From an uncultured Methanomicrobiales archaeon (lineage in GTDB: Archaea; Halobacteriota; Methanomicrobia; Methanomicrobiales; Methanospirillaceae), in NCBI GenBank assembly GCA_903926075.1, contig CAIYHQ010000034.1:19186-83185 (forward strand): a stretch of 64,000 nt of DNA, given 5' to 3'. Positions 10,183 to 19,909 of this stretch are shown here, in pieces (the first letter of the stretch is position 1; every line of letters starts with the position of its first letter). A program made the translations under genes and the position numbers. The notes beneath the pieces were generated by a model. The model was not told where the DNA came from, did no database searches, and saw only the letters and a list, made by a program, of their open reading frames with translations.

Positions 10183-11118
10183 ATGATATCTGCACTTTTT
10201 ATAGACGATGATAAAAATGATTTGTTTATTGTGCAGAACTACCTTGAGAAGAGAGGCGGAATAAAAGTCGCTACCGCAACCACTGCAAAGGATGCATTAA
10301 AAATTTTAAGGCATTATCACTTCGATGCTGTAATTTGTGATTATCTTATGCCTGAGATGGACGGACTTGAATTTTTAAAAACAATCCGCTCATATGACCG
10401 GACAACCCCCATTATAATTTACACTGGTAAGGGCCGACAGGAAGTAGTAATTGAAGCTCTTAACCATGGAGCCGATTACTATCTTGAGAAAGAGGGAATC
10501 GCTGAGTTCAGACTTGCCCAACTTCGATATATGCTTGAAGTTGCTGTTGCAAGGAGACGCGCAAGCGAAACCGATGCCATTGAAAGATCCGAAGCACAAG
10601 CACTTTTATTAAAAATGCCTGTGATGCTATACACTTCAAAGATGCGGAGAAAAGGGATATTTGAGTTCGTGAGTGAGGGTTGCGGACCACTTACAGGATA
10701 TAACAGTACTGATCTCTCTGGAGAACTTGGAATACCTTATCCCTGGCTGATTCATGATGATGACCGTCCCTTTGTACAGCAGTTGATTGACAAATCTCTT
10801 AACGAAAAAATTCCTTTTTCAGTCCGCTACAGAATAAGAACATTTATAGGGGAGGAAAGGTGGGTATATGAACATGGGTTTGGCCTTTATTCAGGAAATA
10901 GCGAACTTTCAGAAGTTGTAGGCATTATTACAGAGTCTGAAAATAATCATATGCTGCCAATTGAAAATCCAGAAAAAACTGATAACGGTATTGAAAATAA
11001 ATTGATGGAATTATCCTCACATATATCTCTTGGAAGGGATCTTACCATGGACCCTAAAATAATTGAAATTTTTGACAAAATTGAGAATATCATAAACTCA
11101 ATGAAAAATGAGGTTTAG
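10183..11118 (+). CDS. response regulator with PAS domain
   Basis: A 311-residue cytosolic protein. Residues 1-120 form a receiver domain: FIDDD acidic pocket, phosphoacceptor Asp in VICDYLMPEMDG, and YTGKGRQEVVIEALNHGAD with the conserved Thr and downstream signal region. Residues 145-255 are a PAS fold of the PAS_3 type (YPWLIHDDDRP, VRYRIRTFIGEERWVYEHG). The tail, about 55 residues, is without recognised domain and ends in a possible short amphipathic helix. There is no DNA-binding or catalytic output. Such receiver-PAS proteins are common in Methanomicrobiales and probably pass signals by protein contact. It starts 27 bp after thrS. Confidence 0.85.
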   Translation: MISALFIDDDKNDLFIVQNYLEKRGGIKVATATTAKDALKILRHYHFDAVICDYLMPEMDGLEFLKTIRSYDRTTPIIIYTGKGRQEVVIEALNHGADYYLEKEGIAEFRLAQLRYMLEVAVARRRASETDAIERSEAQALLLKMPVMLYTSKMRRKGIFEFVSEGCGPLTGYNSTDLSGELGIPYPWLIHDDDRPFVQQLIDKSLNEKIPFSVRYRIRTFIGEERWVYEHGFGLYSGNSELSEVVGIITESENNHMLPIENPEKTDNGIENKLMELSSHISLGRDLTMDPKIIEIFDKIENIINSMKNEV

Positions 11119-11295
11119 TCTTTCTGGAAAGATCTGATATACAATTACCTTTTTTTCATAACCTGATAAATACCATCCATCTGATCTCTCCTTTTTTGTG
11201 GAAATAGACAGTAAATGACCTGCTTCACCCAATGATCTTATAAACCCTGAAGATAATATTTCTCCAGTATTCAAAAATATCGTGATGATGGGACC
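11119..11295 (+). promoter_or_regulatory. intergenic region: T-runs after the response regulator and TATA-like promoter for the PEGA gene
   Basis: Two pyrimidine/T-rich runs at about 11151-11159 and 11190-11197 are possible archaeal terminators for the upstream gene. A TATA-like sequence CTTATAAAC at 11237-11245 lies about 50 bp before the ATG at 11296, which would leave a leader of roughly 25 nt. No other gene is visible here. Confidence 0.5.
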
Positions 11296-14200
11296 ATGGT
11301 AGACAGAAATGCGTTATTAATTGTCCTCCTCTTGTTAGGAATGATTTGTGTACCTGTCACCTCAGCGGGTTCTGGTACAATTGTTGTCACATCAGTTCCT
11401 GATAAGGTATCAGTTCAATTGGACGATCGTTATATAGGCACAACACCACTCAAATTATTTGGTATAGAACCTGGAAATCATGTGATTAGATGGGTTAAAA
11501 GCGGGTATACGACTTATAGTACCAATGCAAAAATAGAAACCGGAAAAAATTACACATTCGATGCAGTATTAAAACCTCTCACTCCGCTTCCAACCACAAA
11601 GCCAACGACACAACCAACCACAACTCCAACTCAGAGTGGATTTGGGTATTACCTCGTTAAATGCAATGTTGAATCTGCAGATGTCTATTTTATTGATGCA
11701 GACGGTTGGATAACTTATGGTGGTGCCATAAAGAATGGACAGCTGACTTTCCCGGTGTATCCTACCGCCACTCCTTTGGTATCATATGATGTTTTTGCGG
11801 ACGGGTATGCTCCATTTGAAGGCACTATAACAAAATATCCAAAATCAGGTGAGACTGTAACTCTTACCGCTACTCTCACACCAGCAACCCCTACCCCGAC
11901 ACCTGGAGGAATGGGTTATTTCCTCGTACAAAGTAATGTCGATGGAGCTCTAGTTTATTTCACTGATAGTAATGGCAAGAAAGAATTTGAGGGAACTATA
12001 GAAGACGGAGAACTTACTGTTGCTATTGATCCATTGCAAACAGCTTATAATACAATTGACTTAGTAGCTGACGGATATATCAATTATAAATCTGACATTG
12101 GAACAAATCCAAAAATAGGAGAAACTGTTACAATTGTTGCAAATATGGTTCCGGTTACCCCTACACCCGGGGGAATGGGTTATTTCCTTGTCAAAAGCAA
12201 TGTCGAGAACGGAATTGTTTTGTTTTATGACTCTTCCGGGAATAGTGAGTTTATGGGTCTCACTGCAAATGGTCAACTTATAGTTCCGGTTGACCCACTG
12301 AATCAGGTTTACAAATCCATTGAAGTTGTAAAAGAAGGATACAATGTCTTTGATACAGATATTACACAGTACCCAAAAACAGGAGAGACCGTTACAGTAG
12401 TTGCAAATCTTGTTCCATTAACCCCTACACCAACTATTACTGTAGGTGGACTCGGTTATTTCCTAATTCAAAGTAATGTGAACGGGGCTCTTGTTTATTT
12501 CATTGATAGTAATGGAAAAAGGGAGTTTGAAGGGACAATTGTCAATAATAAACTGGTTGTAGCTGTCGACCCGTTACGTTCTTCTTCACTCTATAAAAAA
12601 GTCGAAGTAATTGCAGCCGGATATAAAGCATATAATGCCGGTATAACCCAATATCCCAAGGCAGGACAAACAGTAACAATAGTTGCAAATCTTACACCTG
12701 CTACTCCTACACCTACTTCTACTCCAAGTGGAATTGGCTACTACCTCGTTAAATGTAATGTAAATGGGGCAGGAGTATTCTTTACGGATGTTAGTGGATT
12801 TGTCACTTATTCGGGAGTCATTAATAACGGACAACTTAAGGTTCCGGTCTATGTCACTGCGACCCCGTTTGCTTCATATAGTGTCGCTGCACCCGGTTAT
12901 CGCGTGTATAACGGTAATATAACCACATATCCCAAAGTGGGTGAAATAATTACCCTTTCAGCACAGCTGATTCCGGTTACTCCCACTCCAACTCAATCGA
13001 ATATCGGATTCTATCAGGTTAAAACCAATGTTGATCAAGCAGGAGTCTCTTTCACCGATGTTAACGGGCACGTGGGATATGTAGGAGTGACAGTGAATGG
13101 CTCTCTTTTAGTTCCGGTCTATACCACAGGTACACCATATAAGTTGTTTACTGTTGTAGCCCAGGGTTATATTCCATATTCAGCGACTATTACGACTTAT
13201 CCAACAAGCGGACAGACAATCATTTTACAATCCAATCTGATTCCAAGAACTCCAACTCCTACACCCACTATATCTTCTAATATCGGGTATCTCCTTATCA
13301 AGTCAAATGTAGAAGGGGCCAATGTATTATTGACTGATGTCAACGGGGCTCTCACTCAGGCTGGAACAATCTATAACGGCCAGTTAAATGTGTCAGTGTA
13401 TGTAACCGGAACGCCATATAAATCATATATCGTGAGTGCGAATGGTTACATACCGTATTCAGGCTTGGTTACCCCGTATCCACAAGCAGGTCAGACAGTA
13501 ATATTGACCGGAAATCTGAGTCCAGTCACACCAACACCCACTCCCACTATATCTTCTAATGTCGGTTATCTTCTCTTCAAGTCGAACGTAGAAGGTGCAA
13601 ATGTATTATTGACTGATGTTAACGGGGTTCTGACTCAGGCAGGAACAATCAGTAACGGCCAGTTAAATGTGTCAGTATATGTAACTGGAACGCCTTATAC
13701 ATCTTATATCGTGAATGCGAATGGTTACATACCGTATTCAGGCTTGGTTACCCCGTATCCACAAGCAGGTCAGACAGTAATACTGACCGGAAACCTGAGT
13801 CCAGTTACTCCAACTCCTACGCCGACTCCAGTATCGAATATTGGTTATCTTCTCTTCAAGTCGAACGTAGAAGGTGCAAATGTATTATTGACTGATGTCA
13901 ACGGTGTCCAGATTCAGGCTGGAACAATCTATAATGGCCAGTTAAATGTGTCAGTGTATGTAACCGGAACCCCGTATAAATTGTATAGCGTGAGTGCGAA
14001 TGGATACATACCGTATTCGGGCTTGGTTTCACCATATCCTCAAGCAGGTCAGACTGTAATCCTGACAGGAAACCTAAGTCCCATTACTCCAACTCCTACA
14101 CCTACTATATCGTCTAATATCGGTTATCTCCTTATCAAGTCTAATGTAGAAGGGGCCAATGTGACATTAACAGATGTCAATGGTCTCATAAGCCAGGCAG

Positions 14201-15987
14201 GCGCAATAAGGAGCGGTGAACTGAATATATCTGTTTACGTGACAGCAACACCCTATAAGATGTATGGACTCAGTTCAAATGGTTACATACCCTTTTCCAG
14301 CAATATTACCGCATATCCGCAGGCAGGACAGACAGTAGTATTACCAGGAAATCTTACTCCTGTTACACCTACGCCGACTCCATCATCAAATATTGGTTAT
14401 CTGCTTATCAAGTCGAATGTGGAAGGTGCAAATGTATTATTGACTGATGTCAACGGCGTCCTCACTCAACCAGGAACAATCTATAACGGACAGTTAAATG
14501 TGTCAGTGTATGTAACCGGAACGCCGTATAAATTGTATAATGTAAGTTCGAGTGGTTACATACCGTATTCAGGTTCGATTACTACATATCCACAGGCAGG
14601 CCAAACAATAGTATTGCCTGGAAATCTGACCCCCCTTACTCCTACCGTCACTCCAACACCACCAGTAACACCATGTCCGGTTCCAACAGGAAATGTAACA
14701 CCTACGCTGATTCCAGGATTAAAGCCATTCCCTAACATTGGTTGTGTCCCATCAGACCCGGATGGTGATGGACTTTATGAGGATGTTAATGCCAACCTTA
14801 AAATCGATCCAAATGATGTAGTAGTTTACTATTCAAATCTTGAATGGATTCCAAAGAATGAACCTATAATCCTATTTGATTATAATAAAAATGGCAGAAT
14901 CGAATATGGAGATGTAGTTGCTTTATATCAAAAAGTCTACTCTCCTGTTACTCCAACTGTGACAACGACAGTTGTAACGCCAACTCCTTCACCCACTACA
15001 ATAATTCCAACTACAATATCTCCCACAACAGCTCCAACGACAACTGTTCCAACAACAACCGTCACAGCTACACCCACTTATCAGCCAACAGTGACACCAA
15101 CAGCAACCCCAATTACTGGTACTGGTTACTTTAATGTCCATAGCAATGTCGAAGGTGCTTTTGTTAACTTTACAGACCGAAATGGAATAACAAAATTAAT
15201 GGGTGTAATTTCCCGTGGAATTCTTAATGTAAGTGTGAATCTTAACGCAACTCCTTATAGAGATTATAGTGTAAGTTATCCCGGATACCAGACGTTTGCA
15301 AGTGGTATAAGCCGTTACCCACTTACAAATGAGACTATTGACTTATATGCCCCTCTTTTTCCGGTAACTCCAACTGTAACTCCGGAAAAGAGAGTGGCTC
15401 AGATTACAGTCATTGATTATTACCCCGAGTGGATTGGAGAGGGTTCAGACAAACAACTTGTTATAAGGGGAGAAGCAGTGAACACTGGAACATATGCTCT
15501 CGCAAATGCTGAGGTTCTCGCAGACTTCTATGCGAAAAATGGTGAATTCCTGGGTACTTACTCTGATTGTGTAAATGCACTAAACCCAGGAGAACATTGG
15601 AAGTTTGAAATAGACTATCTGGGTGATACAAACAAAGTTGAGCAAGCATCTTATCAGGTAGTGCCCGGAGTACTTACCCCGCTGAACCCTGGAAGAATAG
15701 ATTTAAAAAACCAGCTTGTTATAAATTCACAGTCGCTCATTCTTCCAAATGACACGATACAAAAAGCTATGGTTATTGGAAATGTCACAAATTCAGGTCC
15801 ACTTAATGTTGGATATGCCAACCTGTATGCAAAATTTTATGATAGTGAAAATGCAGTAACCGGCTCTTATATTAACGAAGTAACAAACCTCCGTTCTGGA
15901 GATGTATGGATGTACAAATTTACCGACACAAGGAATCTCTGGGAACTTGGCGGTAATGTCTCACTTGTATGGGGATATATAAGTTAA
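11296..15987 (+). CDS. large secreted PEGA-repeat protein with dockerin-like EF hands and FxLYD-like tail
   Basis: A 1563-residue exported protein. A signal peptide is clear (ALLIVLLLLGMICVPVTSA). Residues 28-95 form a classical PEGA domain (GTIVVTSVPDKVSVQLDD, YIGTTP). Then come eleven related units of about 90-95 residues, each running from GYxLVKSNVxGAxV through GYxPYSG and YPxAGQTV to a TPTPTP linker. A dockerin-like calcium-binding pair follows (DPDGDGLYEDVN; DYNKNGRIEYGD), then a Thr/Pro-rich stretch, a twelfth unit and two FxLYD-like beta domains (AQITVIDYYPEW ...). No C-terminal transmembrane anchor is present, so attachment to the cell would need a partner. PEGA proteins are thought to be surface or S-layer associated; the function is not known. 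Many NxS/T sites suit N-glycosylation. Confidence 0.85.
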   Translation: MVDRNALLIVLLLLGMICVPVTSAGSGTIVVTSVPDKVSVQLDDRYIGTTPLKLFGIEPGNHVIRWVKSGYTTYSTNAKIETGKNYTFDAVLKPLTPLPTTKPTTQPTTTPTQSGFGYYLVKCNVESADVYFIDADGWITYGGAIKNGQLTFPVYPTATPLVSYDVFADGYAPFEGTITKYPKSGETVTLTATLTPATPTPTPGGMGYFLVQSNVDGALVYFTDSNGKKEFEGTIEDGELTVAIDPLQTAYNTIDLVADGYINYKSDIGTNPKIGETVTIVANMVPVTPTPGGMGYFLVKSNVENGIVLFYDSSGNSEFMGLTANGQLIVPVDPLNQVYKSIEVVKEGYNVFDTDITQYPKTGETVTVVANLVPLTPTPTITVGGLGYFLIQSNVNGALVYFIDSNGKREFEGTIVNNKLVVAVDPLRSSSLYKKVEVIAAGYKAYNAGITQYPKAGQTVTIVANLTPATPTPTSTPSGIGYYLVKCNVNGAGVFFTDVSGFVTYSGVINNGQLKVPVYVTATPFASYSVAAPGYRVYNGNITTYPKVGEIITLSAQLIPVTPTPTQSNIGFYQVKTNVDQAGVSFTDVNGHVGYVGVTVNGSLLVPVYTTGTPYKLFTVVAQGYIPYSATITTYPTSGQTIILQSNLIPRTPTPTPTISSNIGYLLIKSNVEGANVLLTDVNGALTQAGTIYNGQLNVSVYVTGTPYKSYIVSANGYIPYSGLVTPYPQAGQTVILTGNLSPVTPTPTPTISSNVGYLLFKSNVEGANVLLTDVNGVLTQAGTISNGQLNVSVYVTGTPYTSYIVNANGYIPYSGLVTPYPQAGQTVILTGNLSPVTPTPTPTPVSNIGYLLFKSNVEGANVLLTDVNGVQIQAGTIYNGQLNVSVYVTGTPYKLYSVSANGYIPYSGLVSPYPQAGQTVILTGNLSPITPTPTPTISSNIGYLLIKSNVEGANVTLTDVNGLISQAGAIRSGELNISVYVTATPYKMYGLSSNGYIPFSSNITAYPQAGQTVVLPGNLTPVTPTPTPSSNIGYLLIKSNVEGANVLLTDVNGVLTQPGTIYNGQLNVSVYVTGTPYKLYNVSSSGYIPYSGSITTYPQAGQTIVLPGNLTPLTPTVTPTPPVTPCPVPTGNVTPTLIPGLKPFPNIGCVPSDPDGDGLYEDVNANLKIDPNDVVVYYSNLEWIPKNEPIILFDYNKNGRIEYGDVVALYQKVYSPVTPTVTTTVVTPTPSPTTIIPTTISPTTAPTTTVPTTTVTATPTYQPTVTPTATPITGTGYFNVHSNVEGAFVNFTDRNGITKLMGVISRGILNVSVNLNATPYRDYSVSYPGYQTFASGISRYPLTNETIDLYAPLFPVTPTVTPEKRVAQITVIDYYPEWIGEGSDKQLVIRGEAVNTGTYALANAEVLADFYAKNGEFLGTYSDCVNALNPGEHWKFEIDYLGDTNKVEQASYQVVPGVLTPLNPGRIDLKNQLVINSQSLILPNDTIQKAMVIGNVTNSGPLNVGYANLYAKFYDSENAVTGSYINEVTNLRSGDVWMYKFTDTRNLWELGGNVSLVWGYIS
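13268..14640 (+). repeat. near-identical tandem repeats inside the PEGA gene
   Basis: Five consecutive copies of a unit of roughly 275-285 bp, beginning near 13270, 13555, 13840, 14118 and 14390, share long identical stretches at DNA level. For example, the segment coding GANVLLTDVNG recurs almost unchanged in four of the five copies, and the segment for YPQAGQTV recurs in all. The outer copies of the same gene (11640-13250) are much more diverged. The pattern indicates recent duplication or gene conversion of the central units. Confidence 0.85.
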
Positions 15988-16003
15988 AATAATTTTTTTA
16001 TTA
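15985..16003. terminator. shared A/T-rich terminator between convergent PEGA and tpiA genes
   Basis: Only 13 bp separate the two stops; the spacer contains a run of seven T flanked by A-rich sequence, able to give U-rich transcript ends on both strands. Confidence 0.45.
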
Positions 16004-16669
16004 TAATTGTGATACCAGGTCACGAAGGACAAATGCTGGATCCGATGCCTTAACGACACTTGAAGCGAGCAGAACGCCATCAGTACCGAGATCAAGAGCA
16101 ATTCTGACACATTCACCCGATTGAATTCCAGCTCCTGTAAGAATTTTTACTGAATCGTTAACTTCCCTTATAGCACTGACTGAATTTTTAATAATCTCAG
16201 GATTTGCTTTAGATACAGAGATTCCACTCCCTATTAATTCCGGGGGTTCAATAGCTACGTAGTCAGGTTTTAAAGCTGCGGCAGCTCTGCTTGTCATCTC
16301 GTTATTTGTGCAGACGACCGTGCTCATACTCTGCAGTCTTAAGGCCTGTATTGATCCCTCAATTTGTGCAAGGGTAAGTCTGCGTTCAGAATGGTTGACA
16401 AGTGAGCCTACAGCTCCGGCAATTTTTAAGGACTCAGCAGTAACGTGGCCGGTAAAAGTACCTGCCCCGACTCCGTCTGCATGCTGCGCATAAACCGGGA
16501 TAGAATAATGCATTGAAACAGGATGTATATCCATATACATCGGAGCTATTCCTATCTGAACTCCTGACTCATTAGAGACATCTTCCACAGCACGAGCAAT
16601 ACGGTGAGCGCTTTGTCCTATTGACTCACTATATGTCTTCAGGTTTACAAGAATGAATGGCTTTTTCAT
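16001..16669 (-). CDS. tpiA: triosephosphate isomerase (archaeal)
   Basis: A 222-residue TIM-barrel enzyme that interconverts glyceraldehyde 3-phosphate and dihydroxyacetone phosphate. It is short, as in Archaea. Catalytic residues are visible: Lys in FILVNLKTY near the N terminus, His in LVNHSERR, and Glu in [12 protein letters not shown]. The phosphate loops GAGIQSG and [10 protein letters not shown] close the barrel. ATG at 16667-16669 ([13 protein letters not shown]) is preferred; the GTG three codons upstream adds residues not expected in the family. It is 35-45 bp downstream of the U32 gene on the same strand and may be read with it. Confidence 0.94.
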   Translation of the reverse strand: MKKPFILVNLKTYSESIGQSAHRIARAVEDVSNESGVQIGIAPMYMDIHPVSMHYSIPVYAQHADGVGAGTFTGHVTAESLKIAGAVGSLVNHSERRLTLAQIEGSIQALRLQSMSTVVCTNNEMTSRAAAALKPDYVAIEPPELIGSGISVSKANPEIIKNSVSAIREVNDSVKILTGAGIQSGECVRIALDLGTDGVLLASSVVKASDPAFVLRDLVSQL

Positions 16670-16713
16670 TAATCTCACTTGAAAGATTTATTCGCAGGAC
16701 AAGAGAAAAAAAC

Positions 16714-19254
16714 CTATGGAAGAGGAGCATAAAATGGTCCTCGCGTAATGCCACCCAGGGATATATCCCTAACCCGATCACATAAGCGGGCAAGTATCTG
16801 ATTATTGTCATTCCTGCCTATTGATTCAAGAGCTTCGCGATAGAGAGATGTGACAAGAGAGATATATTCAGGAGTTCTACCCCTTGCATCAATTCCTATC
16901 CTTGTCACCCTGGTTTTGATTATACTGTCAAGTTCATCAATAAGGCAATTTTCAACTGAATTTAATATGACCGAACGGGAAAAAAAATCTTTATAAATCG
17001 GGAAAATACGTTTACGTCCGTCTTTTAGTCCCAAAAAAGATTCTTTCCTGTCTATTCTGTTAGAGGAATATGGAAAAATCCCAAGTGATTCCGGAAGTTT
17101 ATCCCTAGTTATAAGTGATGGGGTATTGCCCTGCACAATTATTTCAATTCCAACCTGGTTTGTTTCTGAAAGTGCGCGAAGCATCTCTGTAACATCAGAG
17201 ACTGAACATTCATATGACAATATAATATGCTTGAAATATTTAGAACACTCTTCAATTGCAAGATGGTTGGTCACGTTTAATCCAGGCCCGGCTATTAGGG
17301 GAATTTCCGGGTTATGAGAATGAATCATGTTTGCGAGACCAATTGTTTCTATTGATATCGCATATGGCATCAAACTACCCATCTCTTTTAGAGCCCTGCA
17401 GAGTTCCCTCACATCATGGTTATGGGTTATCCGTGGCCATACCCATACGATGGGAATATTATACATCTGGCCCTGCCTTATCGCACTCTTAACTGCATCA
17501 GTGAGAGTCATTTCATCTTTCATTAAAAAGCCGGGTCCAAAATATATGATACTGGCTCCGGATTCGGCGGCGGCAAGAATACCCTCTGGATTGTCAGTGG
17601 TCACACTTAGTTCATATCTCTTTGTTACTGTTTCTTGACTTTCAGGTAAAGGATTCAGCCTTTCAGGAACTTTAATATCAACAGGCGTTGTAAGTCTCTC
17701 AACATTAAAATTTGCAGCTCTTTTCTTACAGAATAGAAAAAAGTCCCTCCGGATTTTGTTAAGTAAACTTAAAGGTATAAAAAATCCGCCATCATAGATG
17801 AGAGTCAAATCCTGTATCTGAAAAAGTGAATCCTCCTTTTTGATGTGTTCAATGATTGTACTCCGACTGAGAGGTGCTTTTCTTGCAGGTTCAAGCTTTT
17901 CAAATGATCGATATTGAACTGGTATCAGGTCCCCTGAACCGGGTTTAATAGAGCCCTCGAATAAAATTTCTCCTCCCGGTCCAATTGTCAATATTACGGA
18001 TACAGGTATTTTTACACCCCAGTATCTGTCCTGTTCCAGAATATCTGAATGCCTGTGAGTCAGGAAAACTTTTAAACCGGTTTTTACAGGAAATGGTGAC
18101 TCGATAAAAATTTTGTCTCCCAGGTATTTTGGGTCGAGACTGAGACTAAAGCCATGGTTATCTTTATCATGCGATATACCTTGAAAAACAACCCCGTCTC
18201 CTTTCTTCAATTGAATCTTTTTAAATGCATTTACTTCAGCAATTTTCTTCTTTTTGTCCCAGTGAATGACGTTTCCTAGATAGATGCCCCTATTATCTGG
18301 TCTCTCTCTTGAGAAAACCACATTATCTTTACCGATATACCCGGTTGTAAATCCACGGTTAAAGGCAATAAGGAGTTCCTCCATATCGTCAGACGAAGGA
18401 ACAAATGAACCACTGGCAATTGAATCAAGGGCTTTTCTATAGACTGAAGTTACTTTTCGGACATAGTCAGGAGATCTTAATCTGCCTTCTATCTTTATTG
18501 CCACAACACCGGTTTCAACCACTTTGTCAAGGATAGGATAAAGTGATAGATCCTTCATAGATAAAAGGAACTGGTTTTGAAGTGGTACTGCTGAAATGTC
18601 CCTGTATCTTCCATACTTGTCCCTGTTTCCCATAACGAGAGTGTATGGCTTCCTGCATGGTTGTGCACAGATTCCTCTGTTCCCGCTTCTCCCTCCGATG
18701 ACAGATGAGAATAGACATTGACCACTATAACTGCAACACAGGGCACCATGTGCAAATACTTCAATTCCAATTCCATAATTTTCTGTTTTTTTAATTATTT
18801 CACTGATTTCGTGGCATTCGAGTTCCCTTGCAAGTACAACTCTTGAAAAATCGTTTTTCGCAGCCCAGATTACACCAGCAGTATTATGAATGCCTGCCTG
18901 TGTTGATGCGTGGAGTGGCAGCTGAGGAACTATTTCACGAGCTCTTCGTAACAGACCTGTATCCTGGATAAGTATTGCATCAATTCCTGATGAATAAAGG
19001 GAAAGGAGATATTGGGTGACGATATCAATTTCTCTTTCGTAAATGAGAGTATTGAGGGTTGCATAAACACGCACACCATGAAGGTGTGCATATGCAACAG
19101 CTTCTTCAATAATAGGAATTGTAAAGTTTTCTGCAGAACGGCGTGCATTGAAAAGAGGACCGCCCAGATAAACTGCATCCGCACCTGCCTCTACTGCAGC
19201 GATAAGTGACTCCTTTGAACCGGCCGGTGAAAGAAGTTCCGGGATTTTTCTCAT
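16714..19254 (-). CDS. U32 family protein, RlhA/YdcP-like (DUF3656)
   Basis: An 846-residue protein. Residues 1-280 form the U32 domain: MRKIPELLSPAGSKESLIAA, then EVFAHGALCCSYSGQCLFSS and the cysteine-rich RSGNRGICAQPCRKPY, which together give the U32 Cys cluster now linked to an iron-sulfur centre. The middle part resembles the collagenase-like DUF3656 insert. The last 280 residues (YELSVTTDNPEGILAAAESG onward) repeat a U32-like barrel. In E. coli the relative RlhA (YdcP) is needed for hydroxylation of 23S rRNA C2501; older annotation calls the family peptidase. An rRNA or tRNA hydroxylation role is inferred from that relative. The ATG has no strong ribosome binding site; tpiA lies downstream. 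Confidence 0.82.
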   Translation of the reverse strand: MRKIPELLSPAGSKESLIAAVEAGADAVYLGGPLFNARRSAENFTIPIIEEAVAYAHLHGVRVYATLNTLIYEREIDIVTQYLLSLYSSGIDAILIQDTGLLRRAREIVPQLPLHASTQAGIHNTAGVIWAAKNDFSRVVLARELECHEISEIIKKTENYGIGIEVFAHGALCCSYSGQCLFSSVIGGRSGNRGICAQPCRKPYTLVMGNRDKYGRYRDISAVPLQNQFLLSMKDLSLYPILDKVVETGVVAIKIEGRLRSPDYVRKVTSVYRKALDSIASGSFVPSSDDMEELLIAFNRGFTTGYIGKDNVVFSRERPDNRGIYLGNVIHWDKKKKIAEVNAFKKIQLKKGDGVVFQGISHDKDNHGFSLSLDPKYLGDKIFIESPFPVKTGLKVFLTHRHSDILEQDRYWGVKIPVSVILTIGPGGEILFEGSIKPGSGDLIPVQYRSFEKLEPARKAPLSRSTIIEHIKKEDSLFQIQDLTLIYDGGFFIPLSLLNKIRRDFFLFCKKRAANFNVERLTTPVDIKVPERLNPLPESQETVTKRYELSVTTDNPEGILAAAESGASIIYFGPGFLMKDEMTLTDAVKSAIRQGQMYNIPIVWVWPRITHNHDVRELCRALKEMGSLMPYAISIETIGLANMIHSHNPEIPLIAGPGLNVTNHLAIEECSKYFKHIILSYECSVSDVTEMLRALSETNQVGIEIIVQGNTPSLITRDKLPESLGIFPYSSNRIDRKESFLGLKDGRKRIFPIYKDFFSRSVILNSVENCLIDELDSIIKTRVTRIGIDARGRTPEYISLVTSLYREALESIGRNDNNQILARLCDRVRDISLGGITRGPFYAPLP

Positions 19255-19360
19255 GATAAAAGGTAATTTTTTAGTTTACTTTTTGAAAGAGATCTCTATA
19301 ATCTTTAATAATCTGGGAGAGAAATATCCATATTTTATCTTTCTTTTAAAAAATTTAGAT

Positions 19361-19852
19361 TTATTTTGTCTTTTTCAGTGAGACTAAATCTCCAAGAGTG
19401 GTCACAATTTTTTTCCCTGTATTTTTTTGTTCAGCATCACTGAATGAGTCAATAAGGCTGATAGATAGAACCCGTTCAATTTTCTTTCTGAGCTCATCTT
19501 CCGGGATTAGGTCCCCCTTTTCGACCTTTTTTATAAGAAGCTCTTTCTCCTTAATTGCCTGAGCAAGTTCAAGTTGTGACCATCCCTTATCCATCCTTGC
19601 CTTTCGTATTCTCGATGCATAGTCTTCAGCTATCTCACCTTCTATCATATCAAAGACGTCTCTAGGCTTTCTTTGTGGAATTGCAACAATTGTTTTTTGT
19701 AAAGGGGAGCTCTTCTTTTGAACTACCTTCTTAGGTTGCTGGACTTCTACACCGAGTTTCTCACAATTCGCGCAGACCTGAAGCTCAGCTCCTTCAATTC
19801 GCACAGTTTTTAAGGCCCCCTTTCCTGGAGCTCCGCACAGTTCACACTGCAT
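19361..19852 (-). CDS. archaeal multiprotein bridging factor 1 (zinc ribbon + HTH)
   Basis: A 163-residue protein. The N terminus [15 protein letters not shown] with CANCEKLG forms a C4 zinc ribbon. Residues 80-140 form an Xre/Cro-type helix-turn-helix ([20 protein letters not shown], then [20 protein letters not shown]). This is the archaeal aMBF1 arrangement; the archaeal form is reported to associate with ribosomal subunits and translation rather than to bridge TBP and an activator. The start at 19852 is chosen because a TATA-like element lies about 24 bp upstream; a TTG four codons earlier falls too close to it. It is transcribed divergently from PAN. Confidence 0.88.
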   Translation of the reverse strand: MQCELCGAPGKGALKTVRIEGAELQVCANCEKLGVEVQQPKKVVQKKSSPLQKTIVAIPQRKPRDVFDMIEGEIAEDYASRIRKARMDKGWSQLELAQAIKEKELLIKKVEKGDLIPEDELRKKIERVLSISLIDSFSDAEQKNTGKKIVTTLGDLVSLKKTK

Positions 19853-19909
19853 ACCTTTTCGCAAACATCTTATAGTGACATTATCCTATATATCTATCCA
19901 AGAAGACAG
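19853..19909. promoter_or_regulatory. divergent promoters for aMBF1 and PAN
   Basis: The 57-bp spacer holds two TATA-like boxes. On the plus strand CCTATATATC at about 19885-19894 precedes the PAN ATG by some 20 bp. On the minus strand CACTATAAG near 19872-19880 precedes the aMBF1 ATG by about 24 bp. Both spacings suggest leaderless or very short-leader mRNAs. Confidence 0.55.

Noticed and set aside
13268..14640. Repeat region as a CRISPR or satellite array
   Set aside because: The units are in frame with the PEGA protein, about 280 bp long and translate into the repeated domain.
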